A stretch of 39,026 bases of DNA from Xylaria sp. FL1777 (lineage: Eukaryota; Ascomycota; Sordariomycetes; Xylariales; Xylariaceae), in the NCBI GenBank assembly GCA_022578965.1, contig MU400805.1, forward strand, positions 1 to 39,026. Reading direction: 5' to 3'. A model generated the notes under the pieces. That model had not been told where the DNA came from and did not search any database. It was given only the letters and a program-made list of their open reading frames with translations. Shown here in pieces: positions 8,604 to 21,000 of the stretch (its first letter is position 1; the number at the start of each line of letters is the position of its first letter). Both the position numbers and the translations under genes were made by a program.

Positions 8604-9208
8604 GTGCAAAACAATATACTTAAGCTTTTAAAGCTAACTTTATTACTTTTTTATAGCAGAGTTATATTTTTATATTTAAATACTATATATTTAAGTAGAC
8701 TAAAAGTTATAAACGAACTTAATATAAAAAGTAAGCTAATAGTTAGTATATTCTGGAATTTATTTAAGCTTATATATAAAAAAGTTATTATAATTAAATA
8801 GCTTTAAAACATTATTTTTTTTATTTTATATGCTAAAATTAATTCTAGGAATATTTAATGTTATATTACTAGGCTTAGCAAGATATTATTAAGCTAATTC
8901 TACGGCTAGAACTAAATAAATCTAAGTTAAATTAGTATGCTAAAAAAGATATAAATATGTTTAAAAAAAAACAGAAGTAATACAAAAAAAAGATTTATGC
9001 ATTTAATAAATTGGTGCAATGTAATCTATTAGTTTTAAAAGAATATAAAAGTAAAGTTATTAAACTTATTAATTATGCGGAGAAAAAAAGTATATTTATA
9101 AACGTTATAAGGTTTAAAGATCTTGCTGCTGTTTATAAAACTCTAGCTTTTGCTAACTTTAATTTTGTTACTGTTTATAGTTATTTAAAGAATGTAGTTT
9201 TTATTTAG
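8604..9208 (+). pseudogene. Decayed coding tract, family not recognised
   Basis: Two 65-codon open stretches, 8604-8801 and 9011-9208, lie on the plus strand in different frames, so at least one frameshift separates them if they are one gene. The second continues upstream of its Met through a single stop (frame KKIYAFNKLVQCNLL) and includes KSIFINVIRFKDLAAVYKTL, whose composition looks more like a real protein than that of neighbouring stretches. Further coding-like words follow to about 10070 (for example KARVRQLKRYN), again in a shifting frame. I do not recognise a domain. It could be the first gene of the unit that also holds the long frame at 10876-15960. Neither open stretch is likely to be a functional gene. 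Confidence 0.35.
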
Positions 9209-10875
9209 TGAGGTTATTAATGCTAAAAGAAAATCTATAGTTTTTTATTTTTTTTAAAGGATAATACATAAGAACTGAATATTTATAACTTAATAAATAA
9301 TTTAAAAATATTACTAGAAAGGCCTTTATTAAAACGTTTATGTTGTAATTGCTAGTTGTTTTAATTGCTAAAAATCTATAAATAGTAAAAAAACTAAAGA
9401 ATACTGTTTTAACTATTCTTTAAACTTTTTGGTTTTATAGGTTATAAATATGCAAACTATGCTATTAAGCAATAGATTTAAGGCTATTATAAAAATAAAA
9501 AGTAAAATAATAATTTATTTAAAAGCTAAACTTTTAAAATATGTAGATTTTTTAGTAATACTTAAGTTTATTAAAGAAAAGATTATGTTTTAATATAAAG
9601 TTTTTATTAAAATTAAGTGTAATAATAGCTCTAAGTTTAAAGAAAAAGTAAAAAACGCAGTAAATATTTTAAAATATAAGATAAACTATAGCTTTGCTTA
9701 TTATTTTTAAGCTTAAGGCTTTATTAAAGAAAGCTATAAATTAATAAAAAAAAGCTTTATATAAGTAACAAATAAAACTAAAAAGAATTAGCTAAATTAT
9801 TTAAACTTAATAGTATAAACAGATTATACTTTTGTATGCTATTATAGCTGCAGCTTATATAAGCTAATATATAAAAAAATGCTAATTTTATTAGTAGAAA
9901 ATGTAATATTAATATGAAAAGTAATTAAATAGCAAAATAGTGCTTTTTATAAAGATTTTATTAAAGCTAGAGTTAGGCAGCTAAAACGTTACAACTAGAA
10001 TATTATAAGAGTTAAAGCAATTATAACTAAGAAAAAAAAATTAGCTGTAAAAACTAGATTTTAAAAAAACGCTTATAAAATTAAGTAATTATTTAAGAAA
10101 AGCTTGCTTGTTTTTTTTTATAATACTATGTTTTTAATAAATAAGTCTAATAATAAAAAACTGTTATATTAATAGATTAGCTTTTATTAAGTTAAAGAAA
10201 AGGTTAATTATAGATAATATTAACTAGCAGAATTATTAAAAGAAGAATTAAGAAAGTTGTTTTTTGCTAAAAGGTTAAAGCAATTTATACAAAATAATTA
10301 AAGGTACTAAAAGCTAAAGGATTTTAATTTTAATGTATGAACTATTAGCATAGTAACTATTTATTAAGGAGCTAACTAAAATAATAAAGCTTTTAATAAT
10401 TAAGGCTATAGCAGTTAAGCTGTAAAAAGCAAAAAAAATGTAATAAGTTATATAGGCTTTTTAAGTTTAAAGAGCTGTAGCATAGCTTTTAGCGCTTTAG
10501 ATATTTTAAGCGCTAAAGAATATAATAGCTTACTTTATTTTTTTTAGTTATTATATTATAGGGCGCTTTAAAAAGTAATAACTAATAAAGGCTAAAGTAA
10601 TAAATTTTTTTTTTTTTATTTCTTGTTTTTTTACTGATTGTTTTGTTTTTTATTTTTATTAATTGCATAAGTTTATATAATTAAGTTATAATGCATAAAA
10701 CTATTTTATTTCGCTTAGAACTAAGCGTGTTTTTTATAGCTTTTTTTTTATTAGTTTTATATTTGTTAGTTTTATAGCAATCTGTTTATTAATACCTTTT
10801 TTACTATTATACTAAGAATATAGGTCTTTATTTTATTTTAATGTTTTTTAGATAGCTTAGTGGTTTAGTTTTAGT
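9209..10875. other. Degenerate sequence with scattered coding-like words
   Basis: No single frame stays open. Plus-strand fragments up to about 10070 probably belong to the same decayed gene as 8604-9208. From 10080 to 10600 stops are dense in all frames I read. No repeat was noticed. Confidence 0.35.
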
Positions 10876-13800
10876 ATGAATTATTATTGCTTTTTTTTAA
10901 AAATGCGTAAAAACAAAAAAAACAGAAATAAGGACTGCTTATTAGTTTTAATTACCTAAGTTTATTTTGCTGCACTAACGCTTATATATAAGTTTTTTTA
11001 CTTTTAATTGTTTAGTTATTTTTATTTAAAACTAAACAGCGTTTTTTGCTTTTAGTTTAGATTATTTAATACTTAATAGAGATTTTAGGACTGCTAAAAG
11101 GCAAAAAATATTATTACTGCACTTTGTAGAGTTATTAGTTTATATTTTATGTGCTTAAACTACTAGTAATAATTTAGAGCTGCTATTAAGCAATAATAAA
11201 CACTTAGTAAAATAACGAACGTTTAAGCAAAGTTTAAAGTAGGCTTAACTGGAGCAAAATCTTGCTATAAAAAACTAAGCAGAAGTGTTTATTTATACGA
11301 GGCTAAGAAAATAGAAACTAAAGGGAAAACGGAGAAAAGATTTAATAATCTAGTATTAATAATTTTTATTTTGTATATTTTGAGCTTTTTGTTATAAAGG
11401 TTTTATATATTTGCTTTTATAAGTGTTAAAACTTAACTTTTTATATAATAATTGTTTTTTTTTTATTTATTATGCTTAGGAAAGAGTTTGCAAACTATGC
11501 AATAAAAAAGAATAATTGTAAATTATATTAAAAAAAGCATTGCTATATAAGCAAATTGTTTAATTTTCTTATTTTATTTTATTTTATGTAATTTATTTGA
11601 TTTATTTTTTTAATTATTCTTTAAAACATTAAAGCGTTATATTAATTTTTTAAGCAATACTAAATTATTGCTTATTAATATAACATATAACAGGCTAAGC
11701 AATAAGATTAGCTTAAAAAAAACGATTTAATTTATGTTTTAATTTAGTTTTTTTTTTAGTTAAATAAATAAAGAAATTTTTAAATAAAGTTATTTGTTTT
11801 TTAGAGTTTTTAGGCGTAAGATCTTTTTTAATTGCTGTAGTTATTATGTTAGCTTTAAGATATTTAGCTATATTACTTTAAGACTTATAAAATAAACAGT
11901 TATATAACTAAATAATAAACGTATAATTAGTATATATACTAAACTTTTATTTTAAAATAGTACAGCAAAAGAAAAAAAAGTAAAGTTTTATATATTTTTT
12001 GCTTTTAGCTATTATTAGCATTTGCTTGTAATGCTTATAAAGTATAGCATTTTAAATTTTAAACAATTATATAAATATAACTATAAGCTAACAGAAATTA
12101 TAGAAAATCTAGTATATATATTTGCTTTAAGGACTGCTTTTAGTTGCTTTTATATATAGTAAGTAAGCTTTTAAATGCTGCTGCTTTTTTACTTAAGTAA
12201 AGCTAGCTTAAATATATTAATTTGTATAATATTTAGAGAAAAAATTATAATTAATTTTTTATTGAACATATTTGCTGCTAGTGTTATTACTAAGAATTTT
12301 GATTTTTAAACAGCTTAATGCTTAGTTATATAAAAAAAAGAAAGGTTAGCTAAATAAAAAAAACAAGATCTAAAGAAAAAAGGGGCATATATATTTTGCT
12401 ATTTGTTAGTGAACTTAACTTTTTGAATATTATAGGTAAAACTATTTGTTAGTTAAGCAGTATTAATTTTTTAAATATTAGTAAATTACTATAATGCTTT
12501 TTAATTGTTTAGGACTTTATTAATAACATAAGAATTTTTTTTTGTATGTTTAGTTAAGCGAGAATTAATTATGTTATTTAAAGCTAGAGAATTTATAACG
12601 AAAGCATAAATTAAGTGATTTAAAGACTTAAGCGCTAAAGTAAAAAATTGCAAAAAAAATTAAAGCTTTAAAACTATACAAGAAAAAACAAATTAAAAAA
12701 AAAAATAAGCTTTTTTTTTATATTTAGCAAAGCTTAAGTTATTTACTTTGCTATTAGTTGTAATAGTTGTTTAAAAAAAGTAAGTTATAGGTATATTAAA
12801 AAAAGATTAAAAGGCAACTATTTAATTAACTAGAACTACTTTACTTGCTTATTTTTTAATTAATATTAATGTAAACATATAAAAAATAATTATTATAGGG
12901 ATATTTAGCGATTAATGGTTTATTTTAGCAATAAAATAATTAATTGATAAATTAAAAATAGTATAATAAGTTTATAGAAAAAAGGTACGCTAGTTTAAAG
13001 CTACGTATTTTGGCTTTTTTTTTATTATATTTGCTTTATTAAACCTTTTATTTATACTTAATTTTACTATTTTATTTACTTAACAAATTTTAACTTTTTG
13101 CATTTTATATAAATGTTTTTAGTATTTATATTTAAGAGATTTTACGATTACTAAAAAATAATAATTTAAATTAGCAATTAAGAATATTAAACTATATGTA
13201 GCAAGTAGTACTAACTTTAATATTTATATTTTATATTTTTTATTTAGGTATATAGCATTATTTGCTTTTATACTTTTAATTTATATTAGGTTTTTTAATT
13301 TGCTTGCATTTTTTATTTAACTGTAAAATATAGCAAATATATATATATGCTTAAACATTAATAAGGATTGCTTTTATTATACGTATATGTTTTTAATTAT
13401 TACATTTTTTATTTTTAAAAAAGTTATTAGTATTATAGATTAGCTAAAAATGGCATTATTTTTTCTTAAAAGCACTAGTAAGCTGTTATTTTATGCTAAA
13501 AAGTATAAGCTTTAAGTACAACAAATAATAAAACAAAAAATAAAAAAAAAAGGAAGAAAAAATAAGTATGTGTATGTAGACTTTATAACTAGCTATAAAA
13601 AGCTTTTTTTTAAGAATTAAAAGCTTTTTAGGAATAGCTTTAAAAAAAAACTAGTATTTGTTAATAGCTTAAAGTATAAAAAGTATTTAGCTTGCATGCT
13701 TTTTTTATGAATTAATAGGCTAAATGTAAAAAATGTTTAGCTAAAGAACGTATTGCTTTTTTTAGTTAACGTTTTTTTGAAATCTGTTTTGAAGTTTTTT

Positions 13801-15960
13801 TTTACTAAGAAAAAAATAACTTTTATAGAGTGCTTATTTTTTAGAAATCTAAAAAAAAGCAAAAAAGTAATACTAAGAAACCGCTTTAGTTATTTGTTTT
13901 TTAAAGATAGTAAAGCTTGCTAGGACTTTTTTTTAAACTTAGTTTAACAAATATAAAAGGGATTAATATTTATAATATATAGAAAATATTGTAATAAAAA
14001 AACGTTAAAATATTGGTGATTTATAGTATACGTAATCTTAAAGAAGAATATTTACTTTTTTAATTTAGTGCATAGTAAAAAGATAATTACTTTTTAAAGA
14101 AAAGTTTATTTAGTATACTTTATTATATAAGATTGCTTAGTAAACGTAAATAAAACGTTACTTTATATGTTTAAACTAACAAAAGGATTTTTAGGGGAAT
14201 TTTTATAAACTACAAGCTAAATATTTAGGTTTATAGCTATAAAAAGTTCTGTAATACTAATATAGTTTTTATTTATAATTAAAAATTACTGCAATAGCAA
14301 TGATTTATGCTTTAATAAGTTTAACGTTATATTTATAAGATTTTTAATAGTTTTAGCAATAAAGCTAAAACTATATAAGGAATAAAAACTTATAACATAA
14401 AAGCTAAACATTTTGCAGTTAATGTTTATAAAAGTCCTAAAAGAGCTACTACTAGAAAAAGCTTTAAATAATTATTAAAAAAATAATAACCTTGGACATT
14501 TTAATAAGCTTAAGCTTTATAATAAACAAGAACTAGTTTATTGTTTTTTGTTAAGTAAAGTTTTAAAAACAATATATAAGAATAACAAGCAGTAATAGCT
14601 AAAGACTTTTTTTTTAGAGCAATAAATAGCTGTTAAAAAAACTTACTAGTATAAACAAGAATATTTAAATTACTAAAGAAGTTTTATTGTTTTTAGCTGC
14701 TATAAAAACTTTTATAAAGTAAACATAATATTATAAAGGTTTAAAGCTGTTTATATTACGAACGTTTTTATAAAGCTAAACGCTAAAAAATAGCTAAATA
14801 AGCGCAAATTAAAAGCTTTATTAAATATATTGCTTTAGCTATATATAAATAAAAGAAGCAGAACTTTAAAAATAAATATTAAGCTTAAATATAGCTAGTT
14901 TATAAAAAACTTCTTTATAGACTAACAGAATATAAAATAGGCTGCAATAATTGCTAAAACTCTTTAAATAAAATATTTTATAATAAAATATTGCTTAAAT
15001 AATTATTAAATTATTATTTTTATTAATACTGTTTTAAAAGTAGCATATATTTTAAACTTTAAGCATATTATTAATAAAAACAACAAACAAGTTTTTTAAA
15101 GATTGCAAGAGTATTAAGCAATAAAGCACCTTAATATAAAGGTTATTTTAAGCTATTTTATACTTTTTTGCTTTTTTTAGCGCAATACTTATATGTGTAG
15201 ATTTTTTGGGCTTTTATATTTATATTGCATGTTTTGTAACTTAATAAACCGGTTTTTAAAAAAAGGCATTAATGATTAAAAGAGTTATATATAGTTTATT
15301 GTTTTTATAAAAGAAAGCCTTAAAAGGCACTTTAGCTTTAAATTATTAGGAAATTTATGCTTGTTGTTTTTAATAAGCGTTAAGTTTTATAAACTTTTAT
15401 AAGTATTAAATGTAACTTTTTTTAAATCTGAAAAAATAGCTTTTATTTTATTAAGCACTAAAAATGTAAAAAACAAAAGCAAAATGCTAAAAAGAAGGCT
15501 AAATATTAATTGTTTTGTTTTTTTAATACTTTTTACTTTAAAGCGCAAAGGGAATTTTTAGCAAAAAGAACTAATGCTTATATTAAAGAAGTTTTATTAT
15601 AAGCAATATAAAGACGTTTTAAAAGTACAGAATTATTTTGCTATAAATATATTTGTGAATATTTTTTTTTTTAAGTATAGCAAGCTAAATATAAAACTTA
15701 GCTAAGCTTAACAGTTTAAAAAAGAAAAAGTATAAACTTTTTATAAGCACTTTTTTAAAAAAGATGCTAAGTACTTTTAGAAGCTTTTGCTTATATATTT
15801 AAATACGTAAAAAGGCTAAAACTAGTTTTAATAAAGCTAAAATGCTTTTGCAAGCGTTAAAACTTAAGCTATTTTTAAACGTGGTAAAAAAAATAAAAGA
15901 AAACTTATAAAACTAAATAAACAAAGAAAAATAATATTAACTTTATTTAAAAAACGTTAA
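10876..15960 (+). pseudogene. Very long decayed reading frame, unknown family (long frame 1)
   Basis: One plus-strand frame (codons starting 13438, 14761 and 15121 are all in phase) can be followed without frameshift from about 11941 to 15960, and less securely back to an ATG at 10876. By my count it holds roughly one stop per 18 codons after 11941, against one per 8-10 in the other frames sampled, with several runs of 50 or more open codons (for example 13742-13920 and 12181-12306). It ends with a basic tail (KRGKKNKRKLIKL) and TAA TAG TAA. Recognisable words include QLTRTTLLAYFLI, YVYVDFITSYKKLFF and LRNRFSYLFFKDSKAC. Undoing C-to-T changes by eye suggests long Pro/Ser/Glu-rich, probably disordered parts around 14300-14700. 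Length, about 1,340-1,690 codons, suggests a large multi-domain protein. I see no transposase, polymerase, helicase or recombinase motif that I trust. Confidence 0.55.
11636..11686. other. Hairpin inside long frame 1
   Basis: The arms GTTATATTAA...TTAAGCAATA and TATTGCTTA...TTAATATAAC are complementary around the loop CTAAAT. It may be chance in DNA this AT-rich, but a GC-containing 20-base stem is uncommon here. Confidence 0.5.
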
Positions 15961-16029
15961 TAGTAAAAAAAACTTTATAATTATAAGTATTAAAATAAAC
16001 TAAAAGCAGCTATATTTTAATAAAGAAAG
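15961..16029. other. Short spacer between long frame 1 and repeat copy B
   Basis: Only 69 bases separate the terminal stops of the long frame from the repeat. No terminator-like structure is apparent. Confidence 0.5.
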
Positions 16030-16326
16030 ATTAAAGTAAAGTAAAGTAGCTAAACAAGCTAATTAGCTAATTAAAGTAAGTTTAGGCTAAATTATATAGT
16101 AAAAATAAAAGTGTAAGTATTGCATTAAATTTAAAAGCATAAACTTAAACATTATAAATAATATAATGAAAATTAGCTATAGTTGCTTTATTTATATTAT
16201 TAAATAGCTTTTTTATTAATTGTTTTATTTTTTAATTTATATATAGCTTAATTGCTTAAATACGTAAGTTATAATTTATTTTTTTGCAATTGAAGTATTG
16301 TAGTAAATTTAGCGCGATTATACTGC
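16030..16326 (-). repeat. ~297-base dispersed repeat, copy B (inverted)
   Basis: The reverse complement begins GCAGTATAATCGCGC and ends TTTAGCTACTTTACTTTACT, matching copies A and C throughout. It lies immediately after long frame 1 in the opposite orientation to copy A, so A and B could be read as long terminal inverted repeats of a 10.4-kb unit. However, the flanking bases show no shared target duplication, and copy C lies elsewhere in direct orientation. More mutated than copy A. Confidence 0.8.
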
Positions 16327-18079
16327 TTTATTTTAGTAAATAAGCTAAAAGAAAAGTAGTTACAGAGTTCTTAAAAAGGAAATTTATTATGTATTTAGTA
16401 ATTTAGCATTATAGTAAAGTTATAGTATTTAGTGCATAATAAATTTTATAATTGCTTTACTTTTTAATTAAATATATTACTTTTTTGCTTTTATAGTTTT
16501 ATGTTTAAAATTTAATGCTGCTATTTTTAGTGCTTTATTATATTGTGCTTTATTTAAAGGGCTATAGTTAGTATTTTATAATAAATAGCTTTTTAAAATT
16601 TATAACTAGCAGTTTGCTTTATAATAAATACTTAGGTTTTATTTAGTAGTTATAATAAACTTTTTTTGGTTTAATAAAAAGCTTGGCTTATTATTGCTTT
16701 ATATTTAGGGCTTATTATTATTGTGCTAATATAGCTAACTATAAATTAATTAATTTTTTAATTATATTATAATAATTAAGCTTTTTTATATTTAGAACTT
16801 ATTTAGCTATTTTATGTGTGTTTTTTTTTTTAGGTTATTATAATGATTAGTACTTTAGTTAAAATTTTATTTGCTTTTTTAATTTGCTGCAAGCGTTATT
16901 ATATATAGTGCACTAGTTTATAAAAAGCTGGATTATTTCTTTTGGCTATTTATACTAGTATATTAATAACTTTTGTTTAAGTATTTTTTATGTTAATAAA
17001 TATGCTTTAAATACTGCATATATATTAGCAAAAGGTATTATATTTTTTTTATTAATTTTAAGTGGAATTATTTTGGAAATTTAAGCATAAAACAATAAGT
17101 CTTGCATAATGTAATTAAAGCAGCTATAGTATATAATTTGCAGCTATAAAATGAATTAATAAAAATAAAGCTAACATTAACGTGTAAATTATAAAAGTGC
17201 TTTGTTTTTTTTTATTTAAACTATAAGCATAGGTATTAATACTAATGCTATATTTTCTGTTGATTTTTTAATTTATTTATAGTATAGCATTGCTATTGTT
17301 AATTTAGCTAACTAAGTTTGTTGTAAACCTTTTACTATAATTATAATGCAGTAAACATAATTATTAACTTTAAAGCTTTAAGTATATTGTAAATTATGTT
17401 ATAAAAGAGTATATAAAGCTTATTGCTAAATATAAGCAGCAGTAAATAAATAACTAAAAATACTTTTTTAGCTTACTTTATAAAATCTTAAAGCAGCAAT
17501 AATATTTACTGCTTTTTAGCAAAAGTTATTTTAGGTTTGCTATGCATTAATTAATTTAAAAGCATTAGTGTTTTTAGTAAGCAGCGCTATATAATTAATA
17601 TAAATATTATAGCTTTTAAAAACTTTGTTTATAGCTTAAAGCTTTGTATTTATAAAATAATCCTGGAAAACTTTTGTAAATATTTGCATTTTATATATAT
17701 AATAGTTAGCTTTAATTATATTTATAATTTATAGTATATAAGTTTTGTTTACTTAGCAGATTTAGCAATTAGGATTTCTTAAATTTTGTTTAGCATAGCG
17801 TAAAGAACTTAAATAGCTAAAGCATTTTAATTATAGCAAATAGTTTAATAACTTAAGCATTAGTAAGTAGCTTAAACATTTAAGAAACAAAGAATTTTAG
17901 CGTAATAAATAGTTATTATAATAAATAAAATTGTTAAAATAAAGTAAAACGAACAAATATATATATATATATATAAATAGATAGTATTTAGTATAGCATT
18001 ACGTAATAGTAAAAGTTGTTAAAGTACTTAAGTATTATTAATATGTAGTAAGTATTTAAGTAAGTAGTAAGTGTTAGTT
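16327..18079. other. AT-rich relic sequence, no gene identified
   Basis: This is a T-rich plus strand with many GCTTTT words. A (TA)n microsatellite lies at 17957-17976. Long frame 2 becomes readable only after about 18080, though its true start could lie within this stretch. I found no promoter or repeat that I can support. Confidence 0.4.
17957..17976. repeat. (TA)n microsatellite
   Basis: Uninterrupted AT dinucleotides, about 1 kb upstream of the well-supported part of long frame 2. No evident function. Confidence 0.85.
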
Positions 18080-21000
18080 AAAGCTTAAATTGCTTATAGA
18101 AGCTATTTTTATAGTTATAATGCTATTAGAAACCCATAATACAATAAAAGCTATTATATTATAACTTATAGGATAAAAAATATAAGATCTAGTTATAAGA
18201 GCTAAATGTACTTTTATGTTAAAGAAATAAAAGCTAGTTTTAGGTTAAATGCTAGAAATAAAGCACTGTTTTGCTTTAGTTAACTAGGGTTTTAAAAATA
18301 AGCATTAATTTAATATATAAAAATGTTTTTTAAACTTTTTTATAAATATTAGTGCTTTTGTTTTTTAAACTTAAGTATATATATTTTATAGCTAGAATTA
18401 TAGCTTGCTTTTTTATTAGTAGGTATTTATATAAACTATAGGCTTTTTTAAGAATGTTATGCTTAAGTTAAGTTTTTAAAACTTTTATAGTAATATTTTT
18501 TAAAGGTTTAAAGATTAAAATACTATAAATTTGCTATGCTTTATAAAAAACTGTTTTAATTTTATAAAAAGGAAAAATTTTATTATAAATCTTTTTTATT
18601 TTGGAAAAGTCTTAAAAAAGTGCTATTTTTTTGCAATACTATATTTTGGTTAGTAATATTGCTTTTTATTAAGTAAAGTCGGTTGCATAAAGCTTTTCTA
18701 AAAAAGCAGCTAATTGCTTAGCAGTTAGTTAAATGCCTTTAAAAGTAATGCTAAAACGTAAATATATGTTTTAATAAATGTTATTTTGTTAAAATAGCGC
18801 AAGATTTTCTAAGTAATAGCTTGCTTTTTTTAAAGCTTGCTTTTTTTACTTATAAAATTTAAGTAAAACAATGCTATTAAATAGCATGTTATCTTTAAAA
18901 TAAATCTTTTTATTTTTTGTTTTATATATTATGTTTAAGATTATTGTTTTATTTTCTATTAATTTGTTAGTTTTAAAGGCTTAAAAAGTTAATAGTATTT
19001 AAATTAAAGCTATAATTAGGTTATTTTTGTTGCTTAATTTATATGCGGAATTTTTAGTCTTTGCAATTATTAATTTTTTAGCGTTTTTTTGCCTTAATGT
19101 TTTTTTTATTGCAACTAAAAGTATTTCGAGTAATTAATTATTATTAAAAGCAGCGCAAACTTTTTTATTATTTTGTATTTTTAAGTTCTTAAAAAATTTG
19201 ATATTTTTTTGTATAAAAAAAGTTAAAAAAACTGCTAATGTTATAGCATTATATAGGTTTTAATCCTTTTAAAAGTTTATACTTGCATATTTTTTTAAAT
19301 TGTATATTTTTAATTTTCTTTTTGTTGCTTTTTGCTAATCGTTAGATTTTCTATTTAAGGTTTAAAACTTTTGTGCTTTATATAGCTTTTTTGTTAAGCT
19401 AGTAGTTTAGCAAATATATATTAGTTTTTTAGTTGTTAATGTTTTTAGGTTTTTAAGTTTAGGCTTTTAATATGGTTTATTACTAGTACAATAATCTAGC
19501 TTGTTTTTAGTATTATGCTAGCTATTATATAAAGGCCTTAAAAGTATAAACTTATTTAAGATTTTATAATAAAGTTTATTTTTAGTAATAAAGGGTAAGT
19601 AGCTTGTTTTTTGCTAACTATATATAGCAGAAAAAATAACGATTTTTTACTTATTTAAATGGTGGTTTTAAAGCATTTAATATATTTGATAAGATTATTA
19701 GTTTAGTTGAATTTTTTTTAGGTTATATTAGTATTTTAAGTAGCAAAGCTGTTTTTATTAACAAAAGAGTTTATAATAATGCTAGATTGCGCTTTAGAAT
19801 TAATAATCCTAGTAATATTACTTTTATAGATTTTGTTTTTTATTTTTATAGTAAGCTTTAAGCAAGGTTATATAAATTTTTTTAGCTTTATAACGCTTAA
19901 AAAAATAGCTAAAATATTTTGCAGTTTTATTAGTAAAGCTATTATAAAACATAAATTTAAAAAGCTTATATGTTTTTAGTTAAAATAATTTGTTAAACTT
20001 AAGTTTTCTTTATTATAAAATCTATACTTTAGTGTTTTTTTAAATAAGTTTGAGCTGCTGCTATTAGTATAATTATTATGTTCTTTATAAATCTTTAGTT
20101 TAAAGAAATTAAAGCTTTAGCTTACGCTTTATAAGATTATTAATGCTAGTTATATTAGTTTTTTAAGCTTATTTACTTTTTTTAGCATTATTAATACAGG
20201 ATTAGCACTAAGCTAAAGTTTAATTAAGAATACTACTTTTTTAAAAAGTAGCAAAAGTATAACAATTAGCAATTTTTATTTTTTTGGGTTATTTTTAAAT
20301 AATAAATATATAATGTTATATCGGTTTAAAATTTTTAAAAGCATTTTGTTAAACTTTAATTTATTTTTTAACGTTTAAAGGTTTAAAGCAATATAAGCAA
20401 AAAACAACATTACTTAATTATTTTATTAGTTTTAATTGCAAATAACCTTTATTATTTTGTAGTAATGCTTTTTTAAAAAAGCAGTTGTAAAGCTAAATTA
20501 AAGCATATAAGTATATATAATAAAACTGTTATAATTTATTTTATTATTAATTTGTGCTACTAGATAATTTAACAAAAAGCTAGTTTTATAAATGCTATTT
20601 AGCAATTTTTGTTTATTAGGTTAATTAGCTAATTGTAATACTAGCTAAAAGCTTGCTTGTGCTTTTTTAGCTGCTATTTATTAAGATTTTATATTTTTTT
20701 TTAAAAAATTCACGCTTTTATAAAAAAAGGCATTTTTTATATTTACTTAAGTTAAGATTTCGTATAACAAAGTTTTTAGTCAAGCTTTATATCTTGACTT
20801 ATTGCTTTTTTTTTTTAAAACAAGCTATAGCATGTTTAGCTTAATTTATTAATTTGGACTTTTGCTAAAGTTATTTAAAAGCAGTAGTATTGTTTTTAGC
20901 ATTAGCTTAAGAACTTTTGCTGCTTTAGGATATAATTTAGCTCTTGTTTAAGCAATTATTTAAATAAAAATACTAAAGTACTTTAAAATTCCTATTATAA

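Noticed and set aside
8604..9208. Two small plus-strand genes of 65 codons each
   Set aside because: Both continue beyond their Met or stop as parts of longer broken frames, have no motif, and lie in decayed DNA, so they are relic pieces rather than small genes.
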